Shown here: piece by piece, positions 35,801 through 46,016 of the stretch
How the letters are laid out: each line of letters opens with the position of its first letter
Position numbering within the stretch: position 1 is the first letter of the stretch
NCBI GenBank assembly: GCA_034387635.1
Contig: JAOANU010000010.1
Location: 620,001 to 684,000, forward strand
DNA length: 64,000 nt
Reading direction: 5' to 3'
DNA from: Rhodosporidiobolus odoratus
Lineage: Eukaryota; Basidiomycota; Microbotryomycetes; Sporidiobolales; Sporidiobolaceae
Notes under the pieces: generated by a model
Told to the model about the DNA's origin: nothing
The model's input: the letters and a program-made list of their open reading frames with translations, nothing else
The model's database searches: none
Position numbers and translations under genes: made by a program

Positions 35801-37536
35801 TGGGCCCTATGTTTGGTGGGTTTGGTTTGAAGCCGCCTCCAGCTCGGAAGCAGAGTTATAAGAAGGAGAAGGTGGAGGATGCGGGAGGAGAGGAGAAGTC
35901 GCTTGAGGCGAAGAATTTGCAGGAGCAAGGTCCGTCTCCTGGTAGAGTCATTACCTCCGTCTCTGTCTTCCTTTCTATCGACTGTCGCCTTCGACTTTGA
36001 CTGTCCGCTGCTGTATACGCCGGAACGTCTGCTGACCCTTGTCGATTCTTACGACACATCTTGGCCCCCCCGCAGCCGTTCAGTCCGGCTCCGAAGGCAC
36101 GACCCCAGCCGCCTCTTCCGACTCGCACCCTCCCCGCCGAATCGGCGGCATCCCCATGGGCGGTTTCGCCCTTCCAGGCATCGCACCACCTCGTCTCCCG
36201 TCCCCTCCCCCCCTCGACGCCGAAGCTGAAGTCGAGTCGCAATCGCAGGCCGAGGACGACGACGACGCTGAGCATGCTGCTGCCGTGGCTCATGAGGACG
36301 ACGGTGTGGACAGGGAGGAGGAGAGGGAGGAAGAGGCCGCGCCCCCATCGCTTCCGCCTAACAGGCCGCCACCTGCGCCTTCCCGCTCTGTACCTGTTCC
36401 GACTGAAGAACAGTCAGACGAAGGAGACTACGTTATCTCGGCTTCAGCTGACGCTCCTGAAGAGGGTCACGAAGGCGCTTACGTCGCCGAGCCAGAGGAG
36501 CATGACCAGGTCGAGCTGGAGCAGGAGGAACAGCAAGAAGAGGGCGACGAGATGCCACCTCCACCTCCTCCTCCCCGCCCGGCTGGAGGTCATCAAGCTT
36601 CTCTTCCCTATCCTCAATCTCCTTCCCTCCAGCAGCAAGCTCAACTCGCCCGTTCCCCGACCCAAACCAGTCGAACCGGGTCTCTCAAACGATCCTCAAC
36701 CCTCTTTTCCAACGCAGCTGAGAAACTGGGATTCAGTCCTAGTCCTAGACAGTCGTTGGATCTCTATTTGGATGTCGCAGGGCCTGCGACCGCGCATGCT
36801 CCTGAGACGCCGGATCAAGCACCCGCACCTTACGATGTTGCTTCTTTGCAACAGTTCTCGTCGACGATGGGGGCCCAGATCTTTGCTGCCGCTCATACTC
36901 TTCGCTCTTCTTCTTCTTCTTCTTCTTCTTCTTCTTCTTCTTCTTCTTCTTCTTCTTCTTCTTCTTCTTCTCGAGGAGGTGGAGGAAAGGGAGATGAGGA
37001 CTTCATCAAGAGGTGTTTTGAGAAGGCTGCTGAGGCCCAGGAACCGGTCTTTGGCGCAGGGGCAGGAGGCGGGAGGTTTGGACAGGTTGTGTTTCAGGTC
37101 AAGAGGGAGGAGAAGGGGGGGAAGGAGGGGGAGAGGTGGGAGGGTGAGGAGGTTAGGGCGGGCGATGGTGCGTTTGGTTTTCTCTGTCCTGCAGTCATTT
37201 CGTCTTTTGCTTCCCCTTTCCGTGCCCCTCGTCCAACTCGTATACCTCGTTCACCTCGACTCGAGCTGCAGACCTCTTGCTGACACCCGTGGTTGCTCTA
37301 CAGTTCTCGCCGTCTCGGCCAAGTTCAAACATGCCCTGTCCTCTCGCACTTTTGGCTCTCCCACTTGTCCTCACCTCGCCATCGTAGCGGCGTACGATCT
37401 CAAGAAGGGGGGCAAGATCAAGACGGTCGAGGTGGACCCTAAGAGTGGGAACGTCGAGGAGGGGAGTTACAAGGTTGACGAGCTCAAGAGTGGCTGGATG
37501 AGGGTTTGGAGGGCAGTGCCGAGGTCGAGTGAGTGA
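32809..37536 (+). CDS. BBC1: Bbc1/Mti1 homologue, SH3 regulator of type I myosin and actin patches
   Basis: Endocytic-patch protein that in yeast binds type I myosins and restrains Las17/Arp2/3-driven actin assembly. Three exons (32809-35929, 36076-37167, 37304-37536) sum to 1,481 codons plus stop. An N-terminal SH3 domain (PYSALATLKY, FSKGDRLTVLAQADDDGDWL, GVKGVFPASFVTRIE) starts at residue 4. The long middle is acidic (Glu/Asp-rich) with poly-Pro stretches and short repeats of the type RRALAARMAKLGG and AQRSVIAARMAGLGG. Exon 2 contains RRIGGIPMGGFALPG and a poly-Ser run of about 23 residues from a TTC repeat. The C-terminal conserved Bbc1 domain includes FIKRCFEKAAE, VLAVSAKFKHALSSRTFGSP, HLAIVAAYDLKKGGKIKTVE and YKVDELKSGWMRVWRAV. 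First donor is GTCCGT, second GTGCGT. No breaks seen. Confidence 0.88.
36900..36972 (+). repeat. (TTC)n microsatellite coding poly-Ser
   Basis: Nearly perfect TCT/TTC trinucleotide run inside BBC1 exon 2, translated in frame as consecutive serines just before the conserved C-terminal domain. Length changes in units of three would keep the frame. Confidence 0.85.
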
Positions 37537-38394
37537 GGGTGACGAGGTACGTTTTGGGATGCTGCTACCTCGGTGTCACTACGCATGACCTAGCGATTGA
37601 GCCAGACTGACTTTTTGCTCATTCCCTCGCCCCCTCTTTTCCTCGGTGGTCGTTTCAGGTGCTTCGGTGCAGTCTTGACACGTGACTTGGCGCACAGTGA
37701 AGTGTATATTCTACCTTGTTTGAAACTATGTACGAGGGAGAGATTCTCATAGTAAGTCACCTGTGAGATAGAGCTATACAGTAGAGCGAGAACTAAGAAG
37801 ATTCCGATGCCATCGAGGGAGCTCTCCTTGGGTTGGGTGGACGACTGTGCCAGCGACAGCGGTTTCCCTCTCGTTCTCACTCTGCTCTGGTCTGTGGCTT
37901 GAACTGTATATGGCTGGCTTTGAAGGCGGGCACCAAGGGATTGTGGCATCGCAGGTCGATCCTGATGGCATTACGAGCGAGTTCGAGTTGCCCCACTCGT
38001 TCTGGTTGGTAACAAAATCCACCTCCATCTCGAGTGTACACGACTCTTGAGCACCACTGGGAATATCTTACATCTCTCTCTGCCTACCCTTACACCTTGC
38101 TGCCAGCCTTTTACGCGTTCAACTTTCCTCCGGACCCTCTTGCCCACGACCGCAATTCACCCAATCTCAACTCATCTTTCCGGCCCTCCTCCAAAGCTGC
38201 CGATCCAGAGCTACATAGCCAGAGTACACCTACACCCACAGCTCAGGTGAGTATCCCATCTCAAACGCCAGATCTTCATGGGTGTAGTCAAACTGACGTC
38301 GTCTGATCAAGGGAAACACACTCTGCTTCGGCCGACTCCTGTTCCTCAATAGATTGCTTTATGGCTCGATACTGCTGCTCGTGAACACCCCTAC
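37537..38394. other. intergenic between BBC1 and the LONRF-like gene
   Basis: An open frame at 38034-38306 followed by a GTGAGT donor at 38247 looks exon-like, but its phase does not fit the frame of the first certain LONRF exon, so I left it out; it may be 5' UTR. Otherwise nothing recognised. Confidence 0.4.
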
Positions 38395-41300
38395 ATGTCA
38401 GTTTACCATCTTCCCTCACCCAATCCACAAGATTCATCGCCGCGACAGCCAGTGGGGAACCAGCAGGAAGGACGACCACCAGAACTCCAAGGGAATACTG
38501 AACCTCAAGATCGGCACATACTGGAACCGGGCCAGTCGGCCAGCATGCACGATGCACGGATTCAAGCCCTCACAGAGGTGGTCACAGCAGGGCAACCTAG
38601 GCGAGCTCAGCAGCAAGGCGAATTGGGCGAGCCAGAAGTGGCCCGATTATCAAGTGAATACTGATCTCGCCCTCGCTTGTCCTCTCCGCTGATACCGAGC
38701 TACGACTGACTTTTTCATTCTTGTTTGAGATCTAGACCGACCGGTGCCTTCGGGTATCGCCGCCACCGGTCCTCCGATCTGCAACTCCCCTTCCTCGCCA
38801 CTTCCACCTCCGATACAGTCTTCAGCCGATCGCCTCGCTTCTCAACGTGCTGGCACGTCGTCGTCCGCTACTTCTCCGCTCCTCCCTCGCATGCGACGAA
38901 CACCCCGCCTCTCCCCCAACTCGCGATCCGAACGACCTGCTCCTGCAGCCGTCCCTTCTTCCAACTTCTCCTCCTTCGCCCCTGTTGATCCCACCTCCTC
39001 GCATCGCCGCCCCCTCCGTCGACAGTCTTCTCTCCCTTCAACCTCGACTGGCAGAACTCGCGCCTCTTCCCTCGACCCGCCGGGCATGAGTCGCCCCGAT
39101 GCTGGGACGTCGCGCTCACGACGACATCTCAATCCGGACGAACACTGGTTATCGGAGGACGAGGCAGATGAGCAGACTCGACGGTCAGGTCCTGCAGCGC
39201 GCGGGAGAGCAGCGGCGCCCCTGCGAAGACCGTCAGATGGGGACGGCAACAGCGATCCGGACGCGCCAAAGCTACTCTCGGGTGAGTTGTCCCTCGAGAC
39301 TGCCACTCGACATTCCATACATCAGCGACCCGCCAAAGCGTTCGCGTCAGAGTCGATGCCGGACGTACCGCCAAAACCCCCGTCGCCACCAACTCCCTTT
39401 TCTGCCATCTTTCCCTCCCTCCTTTCCAATCTCTCCTGTCACTCCTGTCACTCGCTCCTACGCGATCCCGCCACTTTTCCCTGCGGTCACTCTCGCTGCC
39501 TAGCCTGCGAAGTCGGTCCACAACTCGCCGCCGCGACAACAACCGTCTTGCCCGCCCTTTCCACCGGCATCGTCCGCGCCGCTTCTCCCCCAACCGCTCC
39601 GCAAGCCGTAGCGTCCCATTCCATCGACACCTCTTCCATGCCAGGTAGCTACTTTGGTACCCCGCCGACATCGTTTGCGTACGCCGACGTTCCGCATCTT
39701 CCACCACCCTCCGTCGATCTACCCAAACCTCGATGCAACCGTTCCACCTGCTCCTTCCCGACAACTTCGTACGCATCTAAAATACCCCACGTTGACTTTA
39801 CCCTGCGCAAGGTCGTGGAAGCGGTTCGACGGGCTCTTCCCAGCGTGGATTCGGTTGGACCACTCGAGAAAATTGATTCTTCTTCCTCGGCGAGAGCGCG
39901 GGAATCTTCGCTCGAGTCGCTCTTGCAGGATGCTTCGCTTGAGGTGGGCGAGGAGAAGCCTCCGCCTGTTCTGGGTGAAATACCACGGACGGGCAGTAAT
40001 GAGAGTGGGAGTAGCGGAGGGGGAGAGAGTTCGCCGCGAGCAGAGGATGATGGGAAGAGGCTGCATAAGACCAGGGGGCAGTGGAAGACGAGTAAGAGGA
40101 CGAGGGTTGATCCGCAGGCAATTCCTGATGAGCCTTCCCGAGCACCTTCGCCTGTTTCGTCGCGACCACGGGCGGCGCCACCACCAGAAACTTCTCGACC
40201 TCCTCATCTCGACCTCTCCTCCGTTCCTCCCACCTTCCTCTCCGATCTACAAAACGACCTCGACTGTCAAGTCTGCGTTCAACTTCTCCACGATCCGGTC
40301 ACCACCCCATGTGGACACTCGTTCTGCCGAACCTGCCTCGCACGAGCCTACGACCACTCCGACAAATGCCCACTCTGCCGAGCCGACCTCCCTTCCCTCC
40401 CCACTTTCCGCTCTCAACATTCCAACGCCACTCTTACCTCCATCATCTCCATCGCCCTCCCCGACCTCGCCGCCGAACGAGCCTCTTCAATCCGAGAAGA
40501 CGAACTAGCTCAACTCGCCAGCGTCCCAATCTTTGTCTGTACCACCGCCTGGCCCGGCATAAAAACCTACCTCCACATTTTCGAACCTCGTTATCGACTC
40601 ATGATCCGACGAGCTCTGGAATCACCTGAGCAAGCGTTTGGAATGGTTCTTCCTGCGAAAGGAGGTGGGGAGGGTACGTACGAGTATGGAACCATGTTGA
40701 GGATCACGAGCTGCAAGATCATGGAGGATGGGAGGATGATTCTGGAGACGGTGGGGACTCATAGGTTCAGATTGGTGGAGAGGAAGTTGTTGGATGGATA
40801 TACGGTCGGGAGGATTGAGAGGGTTGAGGATGTTTCTCCTGAGGTTGAGGAGGAGCTTGAACGAGAGGCAATGGGGAGGAACGCTCTCGATCCGGAGGAG
40901 GACGAGGATGAAGATGCACAAGATTCGAGGAGGGACGAGCTGGGAAGACCGTCTAGACCGCCCATGACGGGAAACGTCGAGTTGCCCACTGAGGCGTTGA
41001 TGCAGATTTGTTTGGACTTTATTAGGACGTTGAGGGCGGGCAGTGCGCCGTGGGTTATCGAGAGGTTGAACCGGACGGGTGCGTTTTCAATCTTTCTGTC
41101 CCGCCTTGTCAGTCGTCGTTTCGGAACACGTCGCTGACAGCGTGCTCGTATTTTCACTATGCTCAGTGGGAGAAATGCCGACCAACCCTCATGACTTTAC
41201 TTGGTTCGCCGCCGAAGTCTTCCCCGTTGAGGATCATGTCAAAGCCGTCCTGCTACAGTAAGTCGCCCCTTGTTTTTTCTGGCCTCTCTCCTTACTGACT

Positions 41301-41506
41301 TGCCTCGTTGCGTGTGCAGAATTACCAGTGTTCGAGAACGACTTCGCCTCATCGTTTTCTGGATCGAACAGTTCAGGTCGTCGTGGTGGTACACTCGAGG
41401 ATGTGCGACTCCCTTTTCTCTTTCTGGCCCTCTGTCTTCGTCCCAAAGCCCTCTAGCTGACGATATCTTCCTCCACCGTTCCACCCTTGCAGGCTCCATA
41501 TCCTAA
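38395..41506 (+). CDS. LONRF-type RING finger / LON substrate-binding domain protein
   Basis: Predicted E3 ubiquitin ligase resembling animal LONRF proteins. Five exons (38395-38653, 38736-41078, 41167-41257, 41320-41402, 41493-41506) sum to 929 codons plus stop; the ATG at 38395 is the first in frame, but an upstream exon is possible. The N-terminal third is Ser/Pro/Arg-rich and disordered. A first RING-like motif near residue 320 (LSCHSCHSLLRDPATFPCGHSRCLAC) lacks an obvious closing CPxC and is followed by a cysteine pair CNRSTCSF. A canonical second RING near 595 is CQVCVQLLHDPVTTPCGHSF with C-x2-C and CPLC. A LON N-terminal domain from about 675 (VPIFVCTTAWPG, LHIFEPRYRLMIRRAL, GTMLRITSCKIMEDGR) extends into the last exons (HDFTWFAAEVFP, IFWIEQFRSSWW). 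No ATPase or protease domain, so it is not a Lon protease. The last intron is a multiple of three. Confidence 0.87.
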
Positions 41507-41599
41507 ACCTCCATTTCTCCTCTCCGGAGGCTCCCTCTCCTCTACTCTTCTACCTTCCCCTCCTTACTTCGGTTCCTGTTTCCACTTTTTATAGATTCT

Positions 41600-41637
41600 T
41601 CCTCTCTCTCTCACTCTCTCTCTCTCTCTCTCTCTCC
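41600..41637. repeat. (CT)n microsatellite 1
   Basis: Run of CTCT... with one CA interruption, read directly. Lies in the shared 3' flank of two convergent genes. Confidence 0.85.
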
Positions 41638-41809
41638 CACACTGTTCTTTGTCCTACTTTCGCACTTTCAGTCTCGTCTCGTCTCGTCTCGTCTTCTCCC
41701 TTGCTCCTATTCTCCCTTATCTTCTACGCAATGTTTGGGTTCCTCTTTTTATGTCGTTCTTTTGGTCTCGGCTCTCTCGCATCACATTTCGCAAGAATCT
41801 TTTCGTCTC

Positions 41810-41814
<5 letters not shown>

Positions 41815-41847
<33 letters not shown>
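41815..41847. repeat. (CT)n microsatellite 2
   Basis: Uninterrupted CT dinucleotide run read directly, about 180 bp after the first tract. Confidence 0.85.
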
Positions 41848-41849
<2 letters not shown>

Positions 41850-42020
41850 AACCCGTTATTAGCCTTGTCGATCTCACGCACGAGTTCTCGCAATGACTGT
41901 TTCCAGTCTTCACTTGTCAAACTAGCGCAGGTGAGCGAAGCGACTCGTCCGCCGCTCGCGGCCGCGAGAGCGTCTTCTAGGTTGCCAAGTCGAATCGATT
42001 CCTGTCTGCAGTCATGGCTT

Positions 42021-43928
42021 CTACTTCTCGCGCTGATTGGCATCGGCATCGACCCCTGCATCCTGCTGCCGATCCTCCTCTGCGCTGATCTTGACACCCT
42101 CATCAACATGATCGTCGTCACTCCCGCTTCGAGAAAGATCCCACCCCGTTCGTTGGCGGTACCAGACCAGGGCGTACGAGAGACCGAGTAGGATTGGGAC
42201 TCTGCAGGATAAAAGGTGTAGGTGATTAGAGTGACTGACGCATGGGATGGAATGAAGACTGAGCGAAGAAGGAAGAAGAGAGAGCGAGAGAGGAAGAAAG
42301 AAAGGACTCGGGGGCGTACTCGACAAGAGGACCGACGGTTGAAGCCAGAGCTTGAGGAGAGTTGGGACCATACGCAGCGACCGCAACCGCGATAGCAAGC
42401 TGTATCCCACACATATTGTCAAGTCATGTAGACATCGACTCGGGACTTGGGGATGGAGAAGGAAAAGAGGCAAAACTCGAGAAGGTGTGCGCACCTCAAA
42501 GTTATTACTCGCAGAGGTGAAAGCTTGAGTTGTCGTTCGGGTGTAGGAACAATGAACGCGTTTACACAGAGAGAGAGTACCGAAGAACATAACCAAAAAG
42601 TAAATTAGGAGTGGAGGGATCACTCGGAGGACGTCGGTGATGGATTTGACAACCTTTTCGAAGGGACGAGACTTAGTCAGCGAGACTAGGGAGGAAGGGG
42701 AGGAACAGGAAGAGGATGGAAAGAAATGAGCATCACGTACTTGTTCGCCTTGGGCGGCGAAAATGATCAAAGTGGTGAAAAGTAGGGCTAGGAGCGAGAG
42801 AGGCGCGATAAAGGGAAGGAAGCGTTTCTCGTAGAAGTGCTGAGCGCGGAGAAGGACAAAAATGCCTCGGGTGACCAGGGCGGCAGCCAGAGGTATGCCT
42901 GTTCGAGGACGAAGGGGAAAACAAGAGCGGCGTGAGAAGGCTGGGATCGCTGTGAGCAATCAAGAGAGGAGACTGACCTAGGAATGCAGCCACAGACTTT
43001 GCGACGACCGAATAGTCGATCGTAATCGTATTCGCCCCTGCAGCGGGGGCGAAAATCTTAATGTAGAGGATTGAGAAGGGCGAGTAGAGGACGATCTGGA
43101 GAAGTGAGTTGAAGGCGACCAGGACGGCACAGTCTAACCGGGACATTTGAAGTGAGCTCTAGACACACAGCTGGGACTGGCCAAGGTCTAGAGATCGACC
43201 GGAAACGAAAAAAGAGCCGCAAGAAAAAGAGGGCGTACAGTCGATATCACCTCCTGCAATATCGGTCCAGACCAGCACCATCGCAATGCAGCGGGCGATA
43301 CTGACCTATTGTCCGTCTTGCAAGGTCAACCAACCACGTATGAAGGGAAAGAAGTTTGATCCGCAGCCTACCAATATCAATCCCTCCCTCAAACCCTGCT
43401 TGTCCGGCAGAAACGCCCACGCGAGCGCAAGCATAAGCAGCGGCGCAACGATCCAATTGACGACGAAGGAGAAAAACAAATGTTGCCAGAGTTGTTTTTG
43501 CGAGAAGAGTTTGCCGAGAGAGGTTGGAGAGATTCGACACAGGATGGGCCACATCATGACGATCAGGGCGATGGCTGGGTAGTCGACCCTCCGTCAGTGC
43601 AAACGGCAACTAAAGCTGGGTGGAAGAGCAGAGAGAGAGAGAGAGACTCACCCAAAGGTAAAGACACCTCGACAAACTTGACCTTCTCGAGGACCTCATT
43701 CGTAGACGGTACAAAATTGCCAAGCACGATACCGACCGCCATGGCTAGCAGAATCCAGAGAGCGAGGAGCTTGTCGAGCCACTTGAGGGGTTTGAGGCGA
43801 GCTGGTGTGGCGCCTGGCCAGGTCGCCCACGTGCGAAGGTCAGCGAAAGAGCTTCGAGCTGTTCCATGAGGTATGAAAGACACACCATCTCGCTGTGCGG
43901 TGTAAGGTGACGCTTCGACGTCAGTCAT
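42021..43928 (-). CDS. ACR3: Acr3-type arsenite efflux permease
   Basis: Plasma-membrane or vacuolar carrier that exports arsenite (bile acid/Na+ symporter superfamily, Acr3 family). The start at 43928 gives MTDVEASPYTAQRDG; a probable early intron (donor GTGTGT, acceptor CCAG) removes the next segment and joins to ARLKPLKWLDKLLALWILL. Family blocks follow in order: VGIVLGNFVPSTNEVLEKVK, VMMWPILCRI, the helix NWIVAPLLMLALAWAFLPD, GLILV-SIARCIAMVLVW joined across an intron and containing the conserved RCIAM cysteine, CAVLVAFNSLLQIVLYSPF, FLPFIAPLSLLALLFTTLII, and the C-terminal SASNNFE-LAIAVAVAAYG with the EXF-type motif of the family. The tail is hydrophilic and acidic (SGSDDDHVDEGVK). About six introns. 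A 20-nt C/G homopolymer sits roughly 110 bp upstream. No frame damage seen. Confidence 0.88.
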
Positions 43929-44037
43929 CTGCGCTCTTGTTCGACGTGGAGGGAGCGAGAGAGATCGAGGGATAAAGTCGCAACCGGGCCAAGCAGAGGT
44001 GGAAAAAGCCGATTGAGAGTGATGAGACATTCCATAA

Positions 44038-44057
44038 CCCCCCCCCCCCCCCCCCCC
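44038..44057. repeat. poly-C tract (20 C) upstream of ACR3
   Basis: Uninterrupted run of 20 cytosines (G on the ACR3 coding strand), about 110 bp before the ACR3 start codon. The exact length may be affected by sequencing error. Confidence 0.9.
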
Positions 44058-44221
44058 TTTCGCCGGAAGGCAGCGAGTATACCGGCACCTTAAGCACTCG
44101 CACCACGCGAGCCGCTGCAGCAAAGCACTTGAAATGAAGCGAGCGCAAGCTCTCGCTTGGCCAGATTACCACGCGTAGAGTGGGGAAGGCGATACATATT
44201 GCTCATTCTCCCGTTTCCCGT

Positions 44222-45944
44222 TTACTCCCTCTCATACACCCTCAAGCCCCCATCCGCCCCCCCACCGCTAACCCACACTCTCCCTTCCCCATCCTCCTGA
44301 ATGCCAGTAGCGGGTTCACAATCTAGGCCGATGAACTCCTCAACGATTTTGACCTCGACGACGGGATTGGCTGCGTTTGAGGAGGATGGGGGAAGGGTGA
44401 GAGAGGCGCGGTAAGGCAGGCCGTCGGATGAGGCGATTAGGAGCGAGAGAGTGGGGGACGAGGAAGGACCGGGAGGGACAGGCAAGGAACACGTCGACGG
44501 GCGGGAAGAGAATTGTAGAGAATGGATTTGAGTCCCGCCTTCGGTGCGTTTCCACTCTGCTGTAGGTTGTAGCGGGGCGGTACTAGTTGAAGAGGAAGGT
44601 GGTGATGGTCGGACGATGAAGAGCGACACTACTCCGGACCGGGAACCGACGGCGAGGGCTCGTTCAGTGGCGGAAGAGAGGAGAGAATGAGAGGTGATGC
44701 ACTCGATTGGAGAGGCTGAAGTAGTTTGACAGACTACCGCAGGGGTCGAGGAGGGAGAGGAGAGGTCAAGCAGCGATACCGACCCATCCGAATGAGCGGC
44801 AAGGGCGAATTTGCCCTCGAGCGCATTCTCTGGGTCTTCCTCCTCCTGTTCCACTGCCGAAAAGATATCCAACGCGGTGACTGGGTGCTCAAAGGACCAA
44901 GTCCTTTTGCAATCCCCGCTGGCAATGTCCCAGAGTCTGAGGGTGCCGTCGAGGGAGGAGGACAGGATCTCGCGGCCTTTGTGCGGGCCTGAGGGGGTTG
45001 GCGATCGGAGGATGTGGAGGGAGGTTATGCGTTTGGTGTGGCCGGTGAGATGGCGGGGGGAGGAGCCGTCCTGTGAGTTGCACAGTGTCAGTGAAGGGAC
45101 GGAAGTGATGGAAGGGATCGACGCACAGAGGCGGAGAAGACGCGTAAGCTCATGTCGCTACTTGCGGTAACCAATACTTCATTTGATGGGAACTGCGCAT
45201 TAGACCCGGGTAAGTCTCTCGAATCAGCACGAAGAAAAGGACGCACAAACTCGACCGCCGTCAAATCTCCGACATGCCCCCTCAGCGCCGTCTCTTTCCC
45301 CTTCCCGAGTTTCTTTCTTTGACCCGCCTGCCCTTGCTCATACTGCACAATCTCCACCACCCTCGCCTGTCCATCCCTCCCACCTACAGCGACTCTTTTC
45401 CCGTCTCCGCTGAGGGTGAAGCAGCTCATCCCGCCTTTAACCGGAAAGCGCAGCAGGGCCGGAGCAGGGGCTTCTTCGGAGGAAGGGTTGGTAGAGTGGG
45501 AGGAACCGGTTTGAGGAGTGTTTGCGGAGGAAGAAGGCAGGAGGAGGGAAGTGGGGGGGATTGAGAGGGAAGGGCAGGAGACGGTGAAGTGACTCTGCAC
45601 GAGGTAGCAGTTGAGCAGGGCACTCGTGGAGCGGTGTCAAGCAGGGTACGTACCAGAGTGTGCATGTGAACTGTTACTTTGTCATCGCGACTGGTGGCTT
45701 CGACTGTTCCTTCGACGACGCCCTCCGAGATCCTGATCTTGCCATGTACGCTTCCTGCTGGCGGTTGTGATGCCTCTACCGAGCCCGTCTCGTGACTTGC
45801 TGTACGGTAGCAAGATACCCAGACGTCTTCTACTGAGATAGTTGATCGAGGTTTGAGAATGTCAGAGATGACGAGCGAAGCTGAGGGCTGAAGAGAGATG
45901 TAAGGAAGGGTCTCAAGCACAGATTGAGGGGTCAGAGTAGTCAT
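44222..45944 (-). CDS. RPN14: Rpn14/PAAF1-like WD40 proteasome-assembly chaperone
   Basis: WD40 protein of the PAAF1/Rpn14 family, which binds proteasomal ATPases and assists assembly of the 19S base. Four exons. Exon 1 (MTTLTPQSVLETLPYISLQP) contains VWVSCYRTA, equivalent to the family's WLSCH segment, and DDKVTVHMHTL. Exon 2 continues SHFTVSCPSLS, then WD repeats start (GGMSCFTLSGDGKRVAVGGR, LRGHVGDLTAVEF). Exon 3 is FPSNEVLVTASSDMSLRVFSA. Exon 4 has PRHLTGHTKRITSLHIL, ILSSSLDGTLRLWDIASG and the C-terminal block EFIGLDCEPATGIQEDGEGR, matching the TGADCDPVYK-type end of PAAF1. Introns have GTACGT/GTGCGT donors. Its start codon is 72 bp from that of the divergent RPAP1 gene. The family assignment rests on N- and C-terminal blocks, since WD repeats alone would be ambiguous. 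Confidence 0.78.
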
Positions 45945-46016
45945 CTCAGAGGTTACGAGGTTGATTAGGAGCCGAACAAAGTTGACATCAATTCTCTATT
46001 TGTCCCCACTCGCTTC
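45945..46016. promoter_or_regulatory. 72-bp bidirectional promoter (RPN14 / RPAP1)
   Basis: Only 72 bp separate the two divergent start codons. It is markedly more A/T-rich than its surroundings (for example CATCAATTCTCTATTTG). Both 5' UTRs and the promoter must fit here unless the real start codons lie further downstream. Confidence 0.65.

Larger units (their letters stand above)
41507..42020. other. convergent intergenic region with CT repeats
   Basis: Between the 3' ends of the LONRF-like gene (+) and ACR3 (-). It is pyrimidine-rich and holds two CT dinucleotide tracts. Open frames here are translations of the repeats. Confidence 0.5.

Noticed and set aside
36061..37536. 491-codon alternative plus-strand frame over the BBC1 3' half
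   Set aside because: The spliced BBC1 frame matches the SH3/Bbc1 family and gives a total coding length divisible by three; the alternative gives Leu/Arg-rich low complexity and a poly-Leu run from the TTC repeat.
38034..38246. An upstream LONRF exon (LEHHWEYLTSLSAYP...)
   Set aside because: It has a good GTGAGT donor, but its phase does not fit the frame of the next exon that connects to the RING region.
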